A stretch of DNA of 64,000 nt from Bugula neritina (taxonomy: Eukaryota > Bryozoa > Gymnolaemata > Cheilostomatida > Bugulidae), in assembly GCA_964035545.1 (NCBI GenBank), contig OZ037768.1, forward strand, positions 14,198,175 to 14,262,174, read 5' to 3'. The notes below the pieces were generated by a model. The model was not told the DNA's origin. It was given only the letters and a program-made list of their open reading frames with translations, and searched no databases. The position numbers and the translations under genes were made by a program. Positions 12,508 to 26,280 of the stretch are shown here, one piece after another. Within the stretch, counting starts at the first letter, position 1, and each line of letters begins with the position of its first letter.

Positions 12508-13179
12508 AAACTCAGAAAGCTGGAAGGCAAAGAGCTCTTAGAAAAACTGAGTGAAAAACTAGATGGAATCTATACTGAGGAAGGGTTGCAGTGGGCAGAA
12601 ACTTATCCAATAGTTATGGAGGCAGCCAAGGAGATTCTCGGAGAGTCAGTGACAGGAAAGTACCTAGAGAAAGAGTCTTGGTGGTAGAATGAGGAATAAC
12701 AGTCAGCAGTAAAAGAGAAAAGAGATGCATGGAAAGAATGAAAAAGAGCAAGTGAAGATAACAAAGAAGAAGCAAGAGAATGATACACCAGTCAGAACAA
12801 GACAAGCAAGGGAAAGGTAGCCATAGCAAAACAAGCAGCATCAGAAAAATTATATGATGAAATAAACAAGAATGGACCAAAGATCATCCACCGCCTAGCT
12901 AAAACTTGACACCAGAGATCTAAGGATATTGACAGAATACCTTTTGTCAAGGACATAGATGGAAATATCCTGTCTGAAGATGAGCAAATCAAAAAGAGAT
13001 AGAAAAACTACTTCAATGGCCTACTAAATAATGAGAACAGCAGGGAGAAACTGCCCCCGCAGTTACCAGTACCAGGATCAATAACAAAAATCCATGAAGA
13101 CAAAGTAAACACTCAGATAGGAAAGATGAAAGCCAATAAAGCCACAGGACCAGACTAGCTACCAATTGACATCATAAAG

Positions 13180-14579
13180 TTGCTGAAAGAGAGAGGAATT
13201 ACCTGGATGACAGCGTGTTTGAACAACATCATCTCCAAAAGGATACTACCAGACTGGAGAGAGAGCACGATAACACCAGTATGTAAGCAGAAAGGAGACC
13301 CACTATACTGCGGAAATTACCGGGGGATAAAACTGCTCAGCCACTGCCTCAAACTATTCGAGAGGATCATTAAACAGAGAATCAGAAAACTAGAACTTTA
13401 CAATCAAGCAAAATCAGTATGGATTTCAGAAGGGGAAATCAACTACAGAACCTATGTTTTGCCTCAGAATACTGCAGGAAAAGCACAGAGAGCACAACAA
13501 AGCGCTTTATATGGTGTTCGTGGACCTTGAAAAAGCATACGACACCATACCACGTGAACTAATATGGTACTGCTTACGTAAGCAAATGGTTCCAGAGCAG
13601 TACATCAACATCATGTATAAAGACTGCAGCACCAGTGTTAGGACAGACTCCGAGTTGACAAGCAAAATCCAAATTGAAGTCGGATTACATCAGGGATCGG
13701 CACTAAGCCCGCTGCTATTTATCATAATTATGGGTATTGTAGAAAAAGATATTAAAGAGGACAGCCCATAGGCAATGCTATTTGCCGATGATCTGGTCCT
13801 TTGCGACAGTAATAGAGAGAGATTAGAAAGAAGGTTAGATATCTGGAGAGGGAAAATAGAGGCAGCGGGATTGAAGATAAGCTGAAAGAAAACAGAGCAT
13901 TTGCCAGCAGTTGGAGACCAAGAAAACATCGGGATGAAGAAATATAGTAGCCAGGTTATAGAAAGCCTGCCTAAGTGTTCCAAATTCCAGTACTTGGGCA
14001 CAACAATCCACCAAGAGGGAGGCTGCTGAAGGGAGGTTGAGCTGAGAATATCCAAGGCTTGGGATAAGTGGAGAGAGCTGTCTGGTGTGCTGTGACAAGA
14101 AAATGCCCACAAAACTCAAAGTGCTGATCTATAAAATAGCTATCAGATCAACCCTGCTTTATGGAAATGAGGCATGGCCCATCACAAAATCCCTGGCGGA
14201 TAAGATGTTATCATGTGAGATGTACATGCTGCGATACTGTTTGAATGTCAGTTTAGAGGATCATAAGCCAAATGAGGAGATAACAGCAGAAGCCAGAGTG
14301 ATGCCAATTAAAGACCTGATGAGGAAGAGACAAATGCAGTGGCATGAGCATGTTAGAAGAAGAGAAAGTGGGGATGACATCAGGAGAGTGTCAGAGATGA
14401 CAGTTGAAGGAGTTCGGCCTAGGGGTAGACCAAAGCAAAGATGGTGTGTTACAATAAACTCAGACCTTAGATGGCTTGATCTAGATGGTGCTGATGCTGA
14501 AGATCGAGTGCGATGGAGAAGTCTGGTAGAACTTGGTATCAAGCAAAAACCCACCACCGGCGCAGGACCACGGCGGTGA
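13180..14579 (+). pseudogene. RTE LINE reverse transcriptase, broken
   Basis: Reverse-transcriptase homology is spread over three frames. 13180-13530 carries the fingers region (DWRESTITPVCKQKGD, then NYRGIKLLSHCLKLFERII). 13454-13771 carries FVDLEKAYDTIPRELIWY and GLHQGSALSPLLF; the catalytic LFADDLVLCD follows just after a stop near 13770. 14085-14579 carries the thumb/C-terminal segment, ending in GRPKQRW and DAEDRVRWRSL. At least two frameshifts and several stops make this copy unable to encode a working enzyme. Confidence 0.85.
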
Positions 14580-14616
14580 AAGGTGACCAAGTTGACTAGT
14601 ATCTTTCAGTTTATTA

Positions 14617-16728
<2,112 letters not shown>

Positions 16729-16804
16729 GTGTGCGTGAGCAATTTTGTAAGTATCTATATAACAAATGACTTGCCTCAATGTCAACCAAACAAAAAATAA
16801 TATA

Positions 16805-18158
16805 GGGGAGGGTGGGGATAGTTGAACCATGGGACTAGTTGACCCACATGCTCTAAATTTTCTCCTTTAAATCGTTGCACCGTTTTATCTCCTTTATACT
16901 TAAGAGCGTTTTAGGTGAGCTACCAGACATATAGAAATATATAAAACCGAAGCCGAAGTTTTCAGATGAGCAAGTATTTTTTCGCATCTTTTGCATAAAA
17001 ATTGAGCAAACTAAAAATTTGTTTTTTGGTAGCAAGTTACATAGCTTTTAGAATTTTAAGAGCCCAGTCAAATAAATTCAGGCATGTAATTTTAACATGA
17101 TTTCAAAGCTGAGTAATGACCTAAAATTGCAGAGATATCTTATTCACAGCAGATATTGACAACAAACTGTAGCGTGACAGTGTGGGGCTAGTTGAACCAC
17201 ATAGGAAGTGGGATGAATTGAACCATGCAGATACAACTTGTCCCTTTAATTATTTTCCCTATGTTAATTATAATTGAACACACCAGTTTTTACATTTGAG
17301 TTTATATTTTTCCTAACTAAAATCTTTCTGCCATCAATATATAAATCCAAACATACATTTAGCCCTAGACCAAGTGAAAATGTATGTCAGCAGTGTAATT
17401 AAACTATTCTGCAAATTTTTTCGGAATGGTGTAAAATTTCATATACTGAAAACAAACAGGGAACAGATTAGGTAAACTTAATTACAGCAACGAATACGGT
17501 AAAGCAAGGCAGTAACGCAAATCATCAGCCATTAGATTCAGAGCCTTCAAACAGCTGCTTCTAAAAAAATTGGTTATGCCCAACCATAAAATGCATTTTC
17601 GGATGTCATACGAGAGGACCCACTTCATATGTGTAACTTGTTTAAAGACAAATTACAAGAAAACAGCGTTTGAAAGTTTTTTTACCAGTTTGCTACTGCT
17701 GGTTTGGTTTTAAAGCGTCTTCTGCGTCACCTATCTTTGAGATGTTAAATGGTTATAATGACAGATCACATCAATTGTTTTTGTCATTTGTTTATGCCAA
17801 TTTGCTTCTACTTTTTTACGTTCTTTATTGCTAATCTTTAATAAAAGGCTTTTAGCTCACAAAAATATAGTTAAAACATTTATATTATAAGATAAATGGC
17901 ACTGGTTCAACCTTCGCACAGGGTGGTTCAACTTGCCCTCTACCGGTACATTGTGCCAAAAAACTTACAGTAAAAAAATATATGGCTCTATCTTTGTGAG
18001 TAAAATGTTTATACATTTAGTTTAAACAGACAAAGACAGCAACATATGACTAACTTTGATGGTGCTAGTCTTTAGATTGGCAAAATAGTTCTTCAAAACT
18101 TATGTTCAAAAACGCAATTTTTAGTTCAACTATCCCAACCCCCCCCCCCCCCCCCCCC
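16805..18158. mobile_element. Non-autonomous DNA transposon with short TIRs (about 1.35 kb)
   Basis: The left end ggggagggtggggatagttg is mirrored at the right end by caactatcccaacc plus a C-run. Internal copies of the word GTTGAACC (near 17190-17225) and its complement GGTTCAAC (near 17905 and 17925) recur toward each end. A second, partial copy of the right part of the element lies at about 44395-44605, which supports a dispersed family. There is no transposase frame and no clear target duplication. The superfamily is not assigned. Confidence 0.6.
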
Positions 18159-19351
18159 ATTGCATTACTAGCTTATTGAAATAGTTATTAGTTATCCTCT
18201 CTTTCGAAGCTTTGGGCATGCAATATTATGTAAAAAACATTTTTTACCATTGCATGAATGTACAATTATATTCATTTGGTTAATTTTACAATTATGATGA
18301 ACTCTTTATTTGATAAAATAATACACGAAAAAAAAGAAAACACCTCTATTTGCAGGCAAAGATGAAAGGTTAATATTTCCGAATGTATAAAAATACAATC
18401 TACAGTACAATTGCTTTCTGTACAACAGTTTTCACAAATATTATGAGGTACACATAATATTATTAAATACAGTACCGGTATGATGCTTGAAAATAAAGAT
18501 TGTATTGAGTATTAGAATGGCAATTATTTGAGATTTCTTTCAAAGGAGTTATGTCAGTGATTGTGCTGCGTATTATCTGAGGTTGATGTCTGCGGCGCTG
18601 GTCTTCATTTCATAAACAACAGACGGCCCTAGTCGCCGCAATACCGAACCTCAAGCACCAGTTTGTAGCTTTAGGGCTTAGGCTATAGCGTTGCCAGTGG
18701 AGGTATAGCCATGTTATAGCCTGGCCTTGGCTGTCATCTGATCTGGGTAATTAGAACATCAGTCTTCTAATTTTACAAAAAGAAAGTCATAGATAGTTTA
18801 CGGTTAACCTATGATTTTGGCAATTAAAATATATGGTCAATAGTCAATCTAATACTAATAGTCATCACTGTATGCTAAGTATTCCTCGTATAAAGTTACT
18901 AAATTACAAGCAGTGTGGTATATTAAGAGTGTTGCCATTAGCAAATCTTACGGAATCATATAGGCGCCATTATGCCGAGATTGGTACCGCGAGTTTATAT
19001 AAGTTATAAGGGAAAAATTTTGCCACTTTTTGTTATTTTATTTTTTTTTCTAGTTTATGTGTACATTTTTTTTAATTTTTTTTATTGGTAAAGCTTTTAA
19101 ACACATTTTTAATGCACATAAAATTAAAAGAAAAATTAAAACTCAATCATGCACATAAATACAAAGCTATAAAGTTTAAGCTTCGCTGTGATTACAATGT
19201 GAATATGAATTGAATAATGCTTGCAATAACCATTTTACACAAAATACGTTACAGTTGCTATAAATGTAAGACTAGTAAATTGGATGCAAATAGGCACGGT
19301 AATACTATTTAATTTATGCTATTTTTGAAATTTGTAGTAAATATTCGGCAT

Positions 19352-20407
<1,056 letters not shown>

Positions 20408-20554
20408 GCCAAATATTTACTATAAAATTCAAAAATAGCATAAATCAAGTAGTATTACCGTGCCTATTTGCATCCAATTAACTAGTCTTACATTTATAGC
20501 AACTGTAACGTATTTTGTGTATAATGGTTATTGCAAGCATTATTCAATTCATAT

Positions 20555-21182
20555 TGTGATATTTTTGTGGGTTGAATAGAACTAGTGCCTGAACATACTC
20601 TTTGTTAGAGAGAACAAGATGTATTGTATAGTTGAAGAAATCTTTATTTAGTTGAATTATATATAATAGTGAAGATCCTCTGCCAGTGAGCTCCAGTAGT
20701 AGACTGAACTACACTGGAGCTCGCTGGCTTTTATATACAACAAGATACAGTGCTTTTTCATTGTTGCCGAGATCGGAGGCCCGAAACGCCGAAAATCGGC
20801 ATTTCGGGCGTCCGAAACGCCGAATTTCGGCACTTCGGGCTTCCGGTAGCCCGAAATGCCGATTTTCGGTATTTCGGCACTTCGGAAAACCGAAATGCCA
20901 ATCTCGCAACCGGAAACAAGTACATGCAAAAATCTACCACACAATTACAGCATAAAAATTGATACGCAACATTAGTACAAGAAATATTACATAACTTCAG
21001 AATGCGTATTTCAGTAAAATTACATTATGTTGAAAGCTTCAACAGTAATTACCATACTTAGGCATTAGCAAGCTAGCTTACTTAACTATAATTACAGAGT
21101 TGATAACGATACGCAACAGTATTTATAATATACTGTTGCACACTGTTATTTCGCAACTAATAGAGGGTAAAAATCCATTACA
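20555..21182 (-). repeat. 3' LTR of the Gypsy element
   Basis: Begins TGTGAT and ends ATTACA in plus reading, so the element is bounded by TGTAAT...ATCACA in its own sense. It contains a hairpin (arms GCCAGTGAGCTCCAGT and ACTGGAGCTCGCTGGC, 20680-20730) and a palindrome array at 20760-20925. Confidence 0.95.
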
Positions 21183-21194
21183 TTCTCCCCCCAT
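21183..21194 (-). promoter_or_regulatory. Polypurine tract
   Basis: Read on the minus strand, ATGGGGGGAGAA directly abuts the 3' LTR (TGTAATGG...). It would prime plus-strand DNA synthesis. Confidence 0.8.
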
Positions 21195-21385
21195 CGAAAA
21201 GCATCCTCTTTTCGATAACAGAGACAGGGTGTTTGTACAAACAGGTCAAAAATAAAACACAACAGTAGAAAATATGTGGTTAACAGAAAAGTATTATGAT
21301 TAATCACGAGTGTCTCAATAAACAATCGTAGTAGCACCCACAATATATACAGTTCGGGTGGCTAATGCCTAATTGTTCGGTTTGG

Positions 21386-22705
21386 TTATTGGAGGTGGTG
21401 CACCAGGCTTTCTATCTCTTCAGTACATCGGTCAAGGATACTGGACCAGGCCTGGATTGCACTATCCAGGACGCACTCGCGGTAAGGAGGTGCCACATTT
21501 TGCCGGTGACGGGGCAATTGCGGGTGGGGCGGCTGAATCTTCTCTCCTATTTGGCTGACTGGCGCTCCAGGCTCTTTGTCTAGTCTTGCCAGTGCTACCC
21601 GTAGAGGCTGGGTAGTGGCTGCGGCAGCGCCATCTCCAATCAGCTGAGCAGGTAGCAGGGGCGTGGCCCCATCTTCCTTCTCTTGAGGGGGTTCCAAGTC
21701 GGTCAGGGGTATGGGGTATCGCCACCTACCTTGGCCAACATTACCCGAAAGAGCTGGGTATCTGTTGTCCAGGTGACTGTGCTGGTCTGGGGGCTGTTGC
21801 TTTTGAAGAAGTCCTGTACTGCCAGGGCTATTCTGCAACTGAGACTCGGAGTTTTTACCCGTACTGGGTGTACCACTCCTTTGTGGGGACATCTCCATGT
21901 GTCCCACGTGATAGTCCGCCAAATATCTGGGTGGTTTCCTATCTCTTTGACTCCTCAATGGATGGGCAGGCACTTGTAGTGCCAGTGGCTCTTCAGTTGC
22001 CAATGTAGGGGGGTCCCCGCCTTCACTCGTAACATGGGTGGGGGTGTCCTCCCCCGAGAGGGGTGGTGGCCCTAGGGCCTGCTGCTGCTGCCGCCGTTCC
22101 TGCCTTTTCTGCTGTTCAAGCTGTTCCAGCAGGGCGGCCTGTCCCTGATCTGCCTCCCTTGGGACGACAATTTCCACTTTTCGGGGTTGGGTAGTCCTTC
22201 CCCGATGGTTGGGCTGGCGGTTGGGCTCCAAGAGGGGTGGTGCCTGACCCACTGCGTCTGGGCTGGCATGGTAAGGTTTCAGGCGCTGCTCGCTCTGGAC
22301 CGAGACCTGGCCAGAGCGCTCCACACGGTACGTGTGGTTCGGCAGCACCTCCACTACACAGTAGGGACCGACGAACTTGGGCTGAAGCTTAGCCGACTGT
22401 CCGCGTCGCCTACAATAGCTCACCATCCAGACCCAGTCTCCCACCTGGTACAACGGGGGCTCTTCCGAGTCCTCTGTGCGGGTCTGCCACTGCTGGGTAC
22501 GCAGTGCATCATGAGCTTTGCCCATGATGTCTATCAGACCCTCCACATACTCGTGTACCGGTGACTCGGGGGCAGGAACATGGTATGTCAGGTGTTCCGG
22601 AACCCGACTCTCTCGGCCTAGCATCAGGAAGTTTGGGGTCTCCTGCGTGGCGGAGTGTGGTGTGCTGCGGTAGGCCCGCATGATTTGCGGCAGCACCACG
22701 TCTCA
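21386..22705 (-). pseudogene. Gypsy pol, C-terminal part after an in-frame stop
   Basis: Continues the same frame as the larger pol ORF after a TGA at 22705-22703. It encodes the end of integrase (LPQIMRAYRSTPHSATQETP, then a GPY/F module around KFVGPYCVVEVLPNHTYRVE) and then a Pro/Gln-rich tail of about 280 residues to 21386. The tail has no domain I recognise. No frame shift is needed, so the stop is the only visible lesion at this junction. Without read-through the integrase core ends before its C-terminal DNA-binding part. Confidence 0.85.
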
Positions 22706-25700
22706 TTCTTCCTGACCTCGACCAAGGAGCAGGCTCCTGAGGGCGTCACCCAACATCCTGTTGTTCCGCTCAACGACTTCGTTCCCTTGCAGGTGATATG
22801 GGGTGGTCCGACTCTGGTTCACCCCCCATATCCGGCAGAGGTCTCCCATGAGCTGGGACTGGAACTGGGCACCCTGGTCCGTATGTATCTGCTCGGGTAA
22901 ACCGAGGTAACAGAATACATGTTGGTCCAGGGTCCGGGCCACCGTGGGGGCTGTTGCGTCTGGAATAGCCAGAGCATCTGCCCACCGGGTAAAGTGGTCC
23001 GTGAGCACCAGTATCCAGGTGTTCTCTCTGGCGGATAACGGCATAGGCCCGACGAGGTCTACCGCCACTACTTGCCACGGTCGACCAGCGTACAACCGGC
23101 GTCGACCAGTGGTTTCCGTGGGGCGGCCATGCTTGCTAGCTTGGCAGACCTCGCATTGCCGTACCCGCAGTCGTACGTCCCGAGTCATTCCGGGCCAATA
23201 CCAACGCAGCCGCAGACACCTGATGACCCGACTGACTCCAGAATGAGCCTGCTTATGGGTGTCCCAGATCAGTTCCCGTCGGAGGGCGCGTGGACAGACG
23301 ACGCGGTCTCTCTCCTGCTGACGGTTGTCTGCTGCTAACCTTATCATAAGGAGGCCATCAGGACTGACCTTGAGGGCATCCCAACGACGACAGAGGAGTT
23401 GGAACTCAACGTCTCCCTGCCGCTGCTGTTCCTCGCTAGGTCGTCGGCCCTCCTTCTTGGCCCGGAAAATATCTGCTACCGCACCGGGTAGCGTCTCCTG
23501 GAGTCGGCACAGCTCCTTGACATTCTGGTACAGAGTGGGGTTGGCGTGGAGCGCCTGGACGTCGTCTGAGTGGGTTTCGGTCCAAAGATGGCCGTGCTCC
23601 CACCGATAGACGGCGCCTTCCCCTAACTCTGTTTCCACGTCAAGGCGAGCGGGTTCCCCGTCCCGCTTTTCAATGTGCAGGCATTGCTTACAGTCCTCTA
23701 CCGGCCGGCGGCTCATGCCGTTGGCGTTCCCGTGCTTTCGGCCAGCACGGTGCTCTATCCGGTAAGAGAACTCGGCAAGAATCTCTAGCCAACGAGCTAC
23801 CTGGCTCGAGGGCTCCGCACGTTTACACAACCATATCAGTGATGCATGGTCTGTTCGCAAACGAAACGTTCTCCCATACAGATATGGCCGAAAGTGCTTG
23901 ACCGCCTTGACTACTGCTAGGAGTTCCTTCCTAGTGGTGCAGTAGTTCTTCTCGGCGGCCGCGAGAGTCTTGCTGTAGTAAGCCACGACCACCTCACTTC
24001 CACCTTGGACTTGAGACAGGACAGCTCCCACGCTGTGGTCACTGGCGTCGGTGTCCAGGATGTACTCCTTGGCTGGATCAAGATACGCCAGAATTGGCGC
24101 CTCCATTAGCCGTTGCTTGAGGTGGTCGAATGCCTGCTGCTCCTCCTGCGTCCACTGCCACCGGACCCCTTTTGCGGTCAGCCGATTTAACGGCTGAGCC
24201 ACTCCTGCGAAGCCAGGTATGTACTGCCGGTAGTACCCTACTAGGCCCAGGAATGCGCGCAACTCAGGGAGGTCACGGGGGACAGTCCACTCCTTCACAG
24301 CCTGTACCTTCTCTGGGTCGGTAGCGACCCCATCACGGCCCACCACATGGCCCAGGTACGTGACTTCCAGCTGCAAGAGTGCACACTTGGAGGGCTTCAG
24401 CTTGAGTCCAGCTGCCCGGAGGCGGTCAAAGACCTCCCGCAGACGACTGACATGAGTCGAAAAGTCTGGGGAGATGACAATGACGTCGTCCAGATAGATG
24501 AGGAGGGTCTTCCAGTGTAATCCACTGAGGACCTGCTCCATGAGCCGTTGGAAAGTTGCCGGGGCGGACGTTAGTCCAAACGGCAGTACTTTCCACTTCC
24601 AGAGCCCGTCGCGAGTAATGAATGCTGCTTTGTCCTGGGCATCAGGACTGAGAGGCACTTGCCAGTACCCGCTAAGCAGATCCAAAGTACTGAAGTACTT
24701 GCTACCCGCGAGGGCATCCAGAGACTCATCTATCCGTGGGAGAGGGTAGGCGTCTTGGATGGTAACGCTGTTGAGTCTGCGGTAGTCCACGCAGAATCTC
24801 CAGCTACCATCCTTCTTCTTGACCAGGACTACTGGAGAGCTCCACGCACCGTGGGCAGGCTCAATCAGATCCCGGTTGAGAAGATCCTGTACCTGTTGGC
24901 TCACCTCCTTCTCCTTCTCCGGGCCTAGACGCCGGGTGGGCTGCCTGATGGGAGTGGTGCCGGCTGCCAGGGGTATCTCGTGAGAGATAACCTTAGTCAG
25001 CCCCATGTCTTCATCACCACGACTGAAGACATCACTGTACTCCGCGAGTAGTTGAGCCAGTACTTGGCGTTCAGTACTACTCGTACAGTTGCCGCACGCT
25101 CCATCGTACAGGTCAGCCATATGCTCCGGGACTGCTTTTCGGCTGGTGCAAGGGGGGTTTCCCTGGGTATCGGCCACTGTTTCCAGTGCCGGACCCACAT
25201 CCGCGTCCTGGATGGAGTGGTACTTCCCCACCAGCTCTCCGGCTGATAATCGGACAGGTTCCGTGAAGGGGTTGATACACTGCACGAGGAACTCTTGCCG
25301 ACAATCTAGCCGATTCAGGCTGTTTGCTAGTCGGATCGCTCCGCGCGTTCCCTCAACCACCCCCAGGTCAGCGATCTCCTTGCAGTTGACTCTGCAGCGG
25401 AGAGTCGCTTGGGATCTTCCCGGAACTGTGCAGTCCCGCACTACCTGGACTCCGCCCACCAAGGGTCTGCCGAACTTGTCAACACAGACAAGTTCCCTTC
25501 CAGCCATCACCACCACCGACTTTTGGAAATCCATGCGGCACTGGTGTTTCTCCAGAAATGGCATTCCCAGGATGGCGTCCTCCTTCAGCTGGCTGACTAT
25601 GAATGTCTCGTGAATCACTTGATCACGGACGCGTCCAGGTAGCGTAATAACGCCGTAAAAAGGGATGCACGATCCGTCCGCCAACGTACCATGCGCACCT

Positions 25701-26227
25701 TCGTACGGCTCGAGGCTCGCCCGCTCTCGGGCGCCAAGGGTGTCAAAGAGACGCCTACTCAGCAGGTTTGTAGTGCACCCAGTGTCCAGTAGGAATGTGA
25801 CAGCTTTACCCGAAATTTTCCCGGGTAGGAAGTAGCTGCTTCCATACGGTTGGGTGCTCCTGGAGTGGTTAGTCTCTGGGGGAGACACAACTTGGGTCCG
25901 CACAGCGGGCCTCCTCATCGTCTTAGAGACAACGGGGGTTTTCTGCGGTCGGGAGGGCAGCTTGGGGTACTCTTGCGAGTAAGCTGAGTCCTCCTCCACG
26001 ACTTCCTCGGGCAACCCCGCGAACCGGTTGTGGAGTGGCCAGGCCGGAGGATCGGGTAGACCTTGCGATCTCCGAGATCTCCGAGGTGCCTGCCATCCTA
26101 CGTCTTCTGACTCCATCCGGGTGTTGAGTGGCATGGCCGGAGGATCGGGTAAACCTTTCGGTTTCCGAGATCTCCGAGGTGCCTGCCATCCCATCTTGTC
26201 AGACGCTGTAGGGATCTTCTTGGTCAT
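22703..26227 (-). CDS. Gypsy pol: protease, reverse transcriptase, RNase H, integrase
   Basis: 1174 codons. An N-terminal spacer carries a tandem peptide repeat (GWQAPRRSR..GLPDPPA.PL twice). Then come an aspartic protease (FLLDTGCTTNLLS), reverse transcriptase (VDYRRLNSVT, then the catalytic LLIYLDDVIVI), RNase H (DTDASDHSVGAVLSQ, KELLAVVKAV, RTDHASLIWL), and integrase. Integrase has an HHCC zinc finger (H...H, then QCEVCQASK) and the D-D-E core (AVDLVGP, HTDQGAQF, NEVVERNNR). All catalytic residues I can check are present. The frame differs from gag, and the ATG lies about 53 bp after the gag stop, so pol would need frameshifting or re-initiation. A TGA at 22703-22705 ends it inside the integrase. 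Confidence 0.93.
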   Translation of the reverse strand: MTKKIPTASDKMGWQAPRRSRKPKGLPDPPAMPLNTRMESEDVGWQAPRRSRRSQGLPDPPAWPLHNRFAGLPEEVVEEDSAYSQEYPKLPSRPQKTPVVSKTMRRPAVRTQVVSPPETNHSRSTQPYGSSYFLPGKISGKAVTFLLDTGCTTNLLSRRLFDTLGARERASLEPYEGAHGTLADGSCIPFYGVITLPGRVRDQVIHETFIVSQLKEDAILGMPFLEKHQCRMDFQKSVVVMAGRELVCVDKFGRPLVGGVQVVRDCTVPGRSQATLRCRVNCKEIADLGVVEGTRGAIRLANSLNRLDCRQEFLVQCINPFTEPVRLSAGELVGKYHSIQDADVGPALETVADTQGNPPCTSRKAVPEHMADLYDGACGNCTSSTERQVLAQLLAEYSDVFSRGDEDMGLTKVISHEIPLAAGTTPIRQPTRRLGPEKEKEVSQQVQDLLNRDLIEPAHGAWSSPVVLVKKKDGSWRFCVDYRRLNSVTIQDAYPLPRIDESLDALAGSKYFSTLDLLSGYWQVPLSPDAQDKAAFITRDGLWKWKVLPFGLTSAPATFQRLMEQVLSGLHWKTLLIYLDDVIVISPDFSTHVSRLREVFDRLRAAGLKLKPSKCALLQLEVTYLGHVVGRDGVATDPEKVQAVKEWTVPRDLPELRAFLGLVGYYRQYIPGFAGVAQPLNRLTAKGVRWQWTQEEQQAFDHLKQRLMEAPILAYLDPAKEYILDTDASDHSVGAVLSQVQGGSEVVVAYYSKTLAAAEKNYCTTRKELLAVVKAVKHFRPYLYGRTFRLRTDHASLIWLCKRAEPSSQVARWLEILAEFSYRIEHRAGRKHGNANGMSRRPVEDCKQCLHIEKRDGEPARLDVETELGEGAVYRWEHGHLWTETHSDDVQALHANPTLYQNVKELCRLQETLPGAVADIFRAKKEGRRPSEEQQRQGDVEFQLLCRRWDALKVSPDGLLMIRLAADNRQQERDRVVCPRALRRELIWDTHKQAHSGVSRVIRCLRLRWYWPGMTRDVRLRVRQCEVCQASKHGRPTETTGRRRLYAGRPWQVVAVDLVGPMPLSARENTWILVLTDHFTRWADALAIPDATAPTVARTLDQHVFCYLGLPEQIHTDQGAQFQSQLMGDLCRIWGVNQSRTTPYHLQGNEVVERNNRMLGDALRSLLLGRGQEE

Positions 26228-26280
26228 TCCCTGACCCCTCCCCCGGATGGGGTTGGCTGGGGGCCCACGGTCGGCGGAAG

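Larger units (their letters stand above)
11488..14597 (+). mobile_element. RTE-type LINE (non-LTR retrotransposon), inactive, with target-site duplication
   Basis: A 3.1-kb element flanked by a perfect 19-bp direct repeat (agtatctttcagtttatta) at 11469-11487 and 14598-14616. A leader with ccggtcccaagcccgg near 11525-11540 precedes an APE-type endonuclease frame at 11653. Reverse transcriptase follows in broken frames: DLEKAYDTIPRELI, then HQGSALSPLLF, then LFADDLVLCD. The end is the GRPKQRW / DAEDRVRWR tail common in RTE elements. There are several in-frame stops, and frame changes near 13440-13520 and 14080. Length, endonuclease style and tail all fit the RTE/BovB-like clade. It lies between the Calx-beta gene and the inverted-repeat block. 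Confidence 0.85.

Noticed and set aside
20657-20962. Small ORFs rich in FRHFG/RNAEN words in both LTRs
   Set aside because: They are translations of the palindrome array on both strands; the DNA pattern, not a protein, explains them.
23072-25642. Numerous plus-strand ORFs of 60-170 codons
   Set aside because: Shadows of the GC-rich Gypsy pol frame on the opposite strand; no family resemblance and no independent signals.
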